64,000 nt of DNA, taken from positions 26,970,001-27,034,000 of the forward strand of contig CM060734.1 in NCBI GenBank assembly GCA_030704615.1, read 5' to 3'. This document shows, piece after piece, positions 59,401-64,000 of this stretch. The notes under the pieces were generated by a model that made no database searches, was not told the origin of the DNA, and was given only the letters and a program-made list of their open reading frames with translations. How positions within the stretch are numbered: the stretch's first letter is position 1; every line of letters starts with the position of its first letter. The stretch is from Takakia lepidozioides. Its lineage: Eukaryota; Streptophyta; Takakiopsida; Takakiales; Takakiaceae. Both the position numbers and the translations under genes were made by a program.

Positions 59401-61709
59401 TGAAAGGGTGAACCCATCGTTCGATGTTCAAATGATTTTTGATTGCTTTCAATCATTGCGAGTGTGTTGGACATACCTTGTCACATGCTCCTCTCAAGTA
59501 TGAAGTCAATCAAAATGATTGAAAGGGTGAACCCATCGTTCGATGTTCAAATGATTTTTGATTGCTTTCAAACATTGCGAGTGTGTTGGACATACCTTGT
59601 CACATGCTCCTCTCAAGTATGAAGTCAATCGAAATTGATTGAAAGGGTGAACCCATCGTTCGATGTTCAAATGAATTTTGATTGCTTTCAATCTTTGCGA
59701 GTGTGTTGGACATACCTTGTCACATGCTCCTCTCAAGTATGAAGTCAATCAAAATTGATGAAAGGGTGAACCCATCGTTCGATGTTCAAATGATTTTGAT
59801 TGCTTTCAAACATTGCGAGTGTGTTGGACATACCTTGTCAGAGGTACGTGTCGAGTATCACGTCAATCGAAATTGATTCAAAGGGTGAACCCATCGTTCG
59901 ATGTTCAAATGAATTTTTGATTGCTTTCAATCTTTGCGAGTGTGTTGGACATACCTTGTCACATGCTCCTCTCAAGTATGAAGTCAATCAAAATTGATTG
60001 AAAGGGTGACCCATCGTTCGATGTTCAAATGATTTTTGATTGCTTTCAACATTGCGAGTGTGTTGGACATACCTTGTCAGAGGTACGTGTCGAGTATGAA
60101 GTCAATCGAAATTGATTCAAAGGGTGAACCCATCGTTCGATGTTCAAATGATTTTGATTGCTTTCAAACATTGCGAGTGTGTTGGACATACCTTGTCAGA
60201 GGTCCTCTCAAGTATGAAGTCAATCAAAATGATTGAAAGGGTGAACCCATCGTTCGATGTTCAAATGAATTTTGATTGCTTTCAAATCTTGCGAGTGTGT
60301 TGGACATACCTTGTCACATGCTCCTCTCAAGTATGAAGTCAATCAATTGATTGAAAGGGTGAACCCATCGTTCGATGTTCAAATGAATTTTTGATTGCTT
60401 TCAAACATTGCGAGTGTGTTGGACATACCTTGTCACATGCTCCTCTCAAGTATGAAGTCAATCAAAATTGATTGAAAGGGTGAACCCATCGTTCGATGTT
60501 CAAATGATTTTGATTGCTTTCAAACATTGCGAGTGTGTTGGACATACCTTGTCACATGCTCCTCTCAAGTATGAAGTCAATCAAAATTGATTGAAAGGGT
60601 GAACCCATCGTTCGATGTTCAATGATTTTGATTGCTTTCAAACATTGCGAGTGTGTTGGACATACCTTGTCAGAGGTACGTGTCAAGTATCAGGTCAATC
60701 AAAATTGATTCAAAGGGTGAACCCATCGTTCGATGTTCAAATGAATTTTGATTGCTTTCAATCATTGCGAGTGTGTTGGACATACCTTGTCACATGCCTC
60801 TCAAGTATGAAGTCAATCAAAATTGATTGAAAGGGTGAACCCATCGTTCGATGTTCAAATGATTTTGATTGCTTTCAAACATTGCGAGTGTGTTGGACAT
60901 ACCTTGTCACATGCTCCTCTCAAGTATGAAGTCAATCAAATTGATTGAAAGGGTGAACCCATCGTTCGATGTTCAAATGATTTTTGATTGCTTTCAAACA
61001 TTGCGAGTGTGTTGGACATACCTTGTCAGAGGTACGTGTCAAGTATCAGTCAATCGAAATTGATTCAAAGGGTGAACCATCGTTCGATGTTCAAATGATT
61101 TTTGATTGCTTTCAATCTTTGCGAGTGTGTTGGACATACCTTGTCACATGCTCCTCTCAAGTATGAAGTCAATCAAAATTGATTGAAAGGGTGAACCCAT
61201 CGTTCGATGTTCAAATGATTTTTGATTGCTTTCAAACATTGCGAGTGTGTTGGACATACCTTGTCAGAGGTACGTGTCGAGTATCAAGTCAATCGAATTG
61301 ATTCAAAGGGTGAACCCATCGTTCGATGTTCAAATGAATTTGATTGCTTTCAAATCTTTGCGAGTGTGTTGGACATACCTTGTCACATGCTCCTCTCAAG
61401 TATGAAGTCAATCAAAATTGATTGAAAGGGTGAACCCATCGTTCGATGTTCAAATGATTTTTGATTGCTTTCAAACTTGCGAGTGTGTTGGACACCTTGT
61501 CACATGCTCCTCTCAAGTATGAAGTCAATCAAAATTGATTGAAAGGGTGAACCCATCGTTCGATGTTCAAATGATTTTGATTGCTTTCAATCATTGCGAG
61601 TGTGTTGGACATACCTTGTCAGAGGTACGTGTCAAGTATGAAGTCAATCGAAATTGATTCAAAGGGTGAACCCATCGTTCGATGTTCAAATGAATTTTTG
61701 ATTGCTTTC

Positions 61710-61772
61710 AATTTTTTTTTTTGTTTTTTTTTGGTGTTTTTTCGATTTCAAATGATTTTTTTTTTTTTTGTC
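61710..61772. other. Second T-rich disruption inside a monomer
   Basis: After GCTTTCAA the sequence becomes a series of T runs broken by G, GGTG and CGATTTCAAATGA, then resumes at TGCGAGTGTG. The fragment CAAATGA with an expanded T run is itself satellite sequence, so a garbled consensus is more likely than an insertion. Confidence 0.7.
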
Positions 61773-64000
61773 TGCGAGTGTGTGGACATACCTTGTCACA
61801 TGCTCCTCTCAAGTATGAAGTCAATCAAAATTGATTGAAAGGGTGAACCCATCGTTCGATGTTCAAATGATTTTTGATTGCTTTCAAACATTGCGAGTGT
61901 GTTGGACATACCTTGTCACATGCTCCTCTCAAGTATGAAGTCAATCAAATTGATTGAAAGGGTGAACCCATCGTTCGATGTTCAAATGAATTTTGATTGC
62001 TTTCAATCTTTGCGAGTGGTTGGACATACCTTGTCACATGCTCCTCTCAAGTATGAAGTCAATCAAAATTGATTGAAAGGGTGAACCCATCGTTCGATGT
62101 TCAAATGAATTTGATTGCTTTCAAACATTGCGAGTGTGTTGGACATACCTTGTCAGAGGTACGTGTCGAGTATGAAGTCAATCGAAATTGATTCAAAGGG
62201 TGAACCCATCGTTCGATGTTCAAATGAATTTTTGATTGCTTTCAATCTTTGCGAGTGTGTTGGACATACCTTGTCACATGCTCCTCTCAAGTATGAAGTC
62301 AATCAAAATTGATTGAAAGGGTGAACCCATCGTTCGATGTTCAAATGATTTTGATTGCTTTCAATCATTGCGAGTGTGTTGGACATACCTTGTCACATGC
62401 TCCTCTCAGTATGAAGTCAATCAAAATTGATTGAAAGGGTGAACCCATCGTTCGATGTTCAAATGATTTTGATTGCTTTCAATCTTTGCGAGTGTGTTGG
62501 ACATACCTTGTCACAGCTCCTCTCAAGTATGAAGTCAATCAAAATTGATTGAAAGGGTGAACCCATCGTTCGATGTTCAAATGAATTTTTGATGCTTTCA
62601 ATTTGCGAGTGTGTTGGACATACCTTGTCACATGTCCTCTCAAGTATGAAGTCAATCAAAATTGATTGAAAGGGTGAACCCATCGTTCGATGTTCAAATG
62701 ATTTTTGATGCTTTCAAACATTGCGAGTGTGTTGGACATACCTTGTCACATGCTCTCTCAAGTATGAAGTCAATCAAAATGATTGAAAGGGTGAACCCAT
62801 CGTTCGATGTTCAAATGATTTTTGATTGCTTTCAAACATTGCGAGTGTGTTGGACATACCTTGTCACATGCTCCTCTCAAGTATGAAGTCAATCAAAATT
62901 GATTGAAAGGGTGAACCCATCGTTCGATGTTCAAATGATTTTGATTGCTTTCAACATTGCGAGTGTGTTGGACATACCTTGTCACAGGTACTGTCAAGTA
63001 TGAAGTCAATCAAAATTGATTGAAAGGGTGAACCCATCGTTCGATGTTCAAATGAATTTGATTGCTTTCAAATCTTTGCGAGTGTGTTGGACATACTTGT
63101 CATGGTACTGTCAAGTATGGAGTCAATCGAAATTGATTGAAAGGGTGAACCCATCGTTCGATGTTCAAATGATTTTTGATTGCTTTCAATCATTGCGAGT
63201 GTGTTGGACATACCTTGTCACATGCTCCTCTCAAGTATGAAGTCAATCAAAATTGATTGAAAGGGTGAACCCATCGTTCGATGTTCAAATGATTTTTGAT
63301 TGCTTTCAATCTTGCGAGTGTGTTGGACATACCTTGTCACATGCTCCTCTCAAGTATGAGTCAATCAAAATTGATTGAAAGGGTGAACCCATCGTTCGAT
63401 GTTCAAATGATTTTGATTGCTTTCAATCTTTGCGAGTGTGTTGGACATACCTTGTCACAGCTCCTCTCAAGTATGAAGTCAATCAAAATTGATTGAAAGG
63501 GTGAACCCATCGTTCGATGTTCAAATGATTTTTGATTGCTTTCAAACATTGCGTGTGTTGGACATACCTTGTCAGAGGTACGTGTCGAGTATCAGGTCAA
63601 TCGAAATTGATTCAAGGGTGAACCCATCGTTCGATGTTCAAATGAATTTTGATTGCTTTCAACTTTGCGAGTGTGTTGGACATACCTTGTCACATGCTCC
63701 TCTCAAGTATGAAGTCAATCAAAATGATTGAAAGGGTGAACCCATCGTTCGATGTTCAAATGATTTTGATTGCTTTCAAACATTGCGAGTGTGTGGACAT
63801 ACCTTGTCAGAGGTACGTGTCGAGTATCAGTCAATCGAAATTGATTCAAAGGGTGAACCCATCGTTCGATGTTCAAATGAATTTTGATTGCTTTCAATCT
63901 TTGCGAGTGTGTTGGACATACCTTGTCACATGCTCCTCTCAAGTATGAAGTCAATCAAAATTGATTGAAAGGGTGAACCCATCGTTCGATGTTCAAATGA

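Larger units (their letters stand above)
22018..64000 (+). repeat. Satellite DNA array, ~120-bp monomer, ~350 head-to-tail copies
   Basis: The array fills 41,983 bp to the window end, all in one orientation, with no gene or transposon inside. The commonest monomer is 120 bp; others are 117-121 bp. Two blocks are nearly invariant: GGGTGAACCCATCGTTCGAT with the following bases to CAAATGA, and GCGAGTGTGTTGGACATACC followed by TTGTCA. The spacer between them has two main versions: A (CACATGCTCCTCTCAAGTAT type) and B (CAGAGGTACGTGTCGAGTAT type). Linked variants are TTCAATCTTTGC or TTCAAACATTGC, and GATTTTT or GAATTTTT. A and B often alternate, giving a dimer of about 239 bp. Monomers are AT-rich and carry a TCAATCA-AAAT-TGATTGA hairpin. 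Satellites of this size are typical of plant centromeres or heterochromatin; the window does not show which. Open frames of 60-100 codons in it are by-products of a period near a multiple of three. Confidence 0.97.

Noticed and set aside
22018-64000. Many 60-100 codon open frames on both strands of the array (VNPSFDVQM, ERWVHPFNQF and similar)
   Set aside because: They are translations of a repeat whose period is near a multiple of three. They share frames by chance, shift with every indel and have no family.
22018-64000. CRISPR array
   Set aside because: The units are contiguous ~120-bp monomers without unique spacers, and the context is eukaryotic.
22018-64000. CENP-B box in the monomer
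   Set aside because: The TTCG in the conserved block is not followed by the A and CGGG positions the box requires.

Overview
This window looks like nuclear DNA of a land plant. The evidence is a PHT1-type phosphate transporter, a Ty3/gypsy retrotransposon with a GPY/F integrase, a CACTA-type MITE, a plant-like tRNA-Gly(UCC)-derived sequence, a tRNA-derived SINE-like unit, and a multi-exon gene whose introns are about 94-118 bp. I cannot resolve the lineage from sequence alone. A protein family with a DGNHR motif hints at a non-flowering plant, but that is inference from memory.

Layout. 1-533: a non-autonomous CACTA-like element with long terminal inverted repeats, cut by the window start. 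1144-4745 (minus strand): a decayed six-exon gene with a DGNHR (ParB/sulfiredoxin-like) motif. Its splice junctions and phases are intact, but its largest exon carries two TAG stops and a frameshift. Its last intron holds hairpin-forming tandem repeats, and its 5' end is cut off by old satellite monomers. 4747-5140: diverged relatives of the big satellite, two in one orientation and about 1.3 in the other. 5141-5340: a short minisatellite. 6206-7784: a full-length PHT1 phosphate transporter with one frameshift in a T-run and loss of two normally conserved Asp residues in the first membrane helix. 7822-7893: a tRNA-Gly-derived pseudogene with a UUC anticodon. 7894-13800: mostly non-coding, with a SINE candidate, a GA microsatellite, a 641-bp inverted-repeat segment and a 20-bp G-box palindrome. 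13809-19537 (minus strand): a decayed Ty3/gypsy element comprising integrase, then zinc-knuckle and coiled-coil coding pieces downstream of integrase, a polypurine tract and the start of an LTR. 19538-21517: a 1,146-bp unit present twice in tandem, which interrupts the integrase and itself contains two to three satellite-like monomers per copy. 21518-22017: a 500-N placeholder gap.

22018-64000 (about 66% of the window) is one head-to-tail satellite array with a roughly 120-bp monomer, about 350 copies. Monomers fall into two main types that tend to alternate as dimers. A conserved eight-monomer block of 933-938 bp, ending in a truncated monomer, recurs at least five times, so there is real higher-order repeat structure. 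The array has the features expected of a centromeric or heterochromatic satellite, but nothing in the sequence proves centromere function.

The most interesting signal is the combination of a homogenised higher-order array with much older members of the same 120-bp family outside it, at 4.7-5.1 kb and inside the duplicated unit next to the array. The gene decay looks like cytosine-deamination wear (six of seven noted in-frame stops are TAG), consistent with long-silenced heterochromatin. The right part of the array, from about 43 kb, has many single-base deletions and two poly-T anomalies that look more like consensus error than biology.
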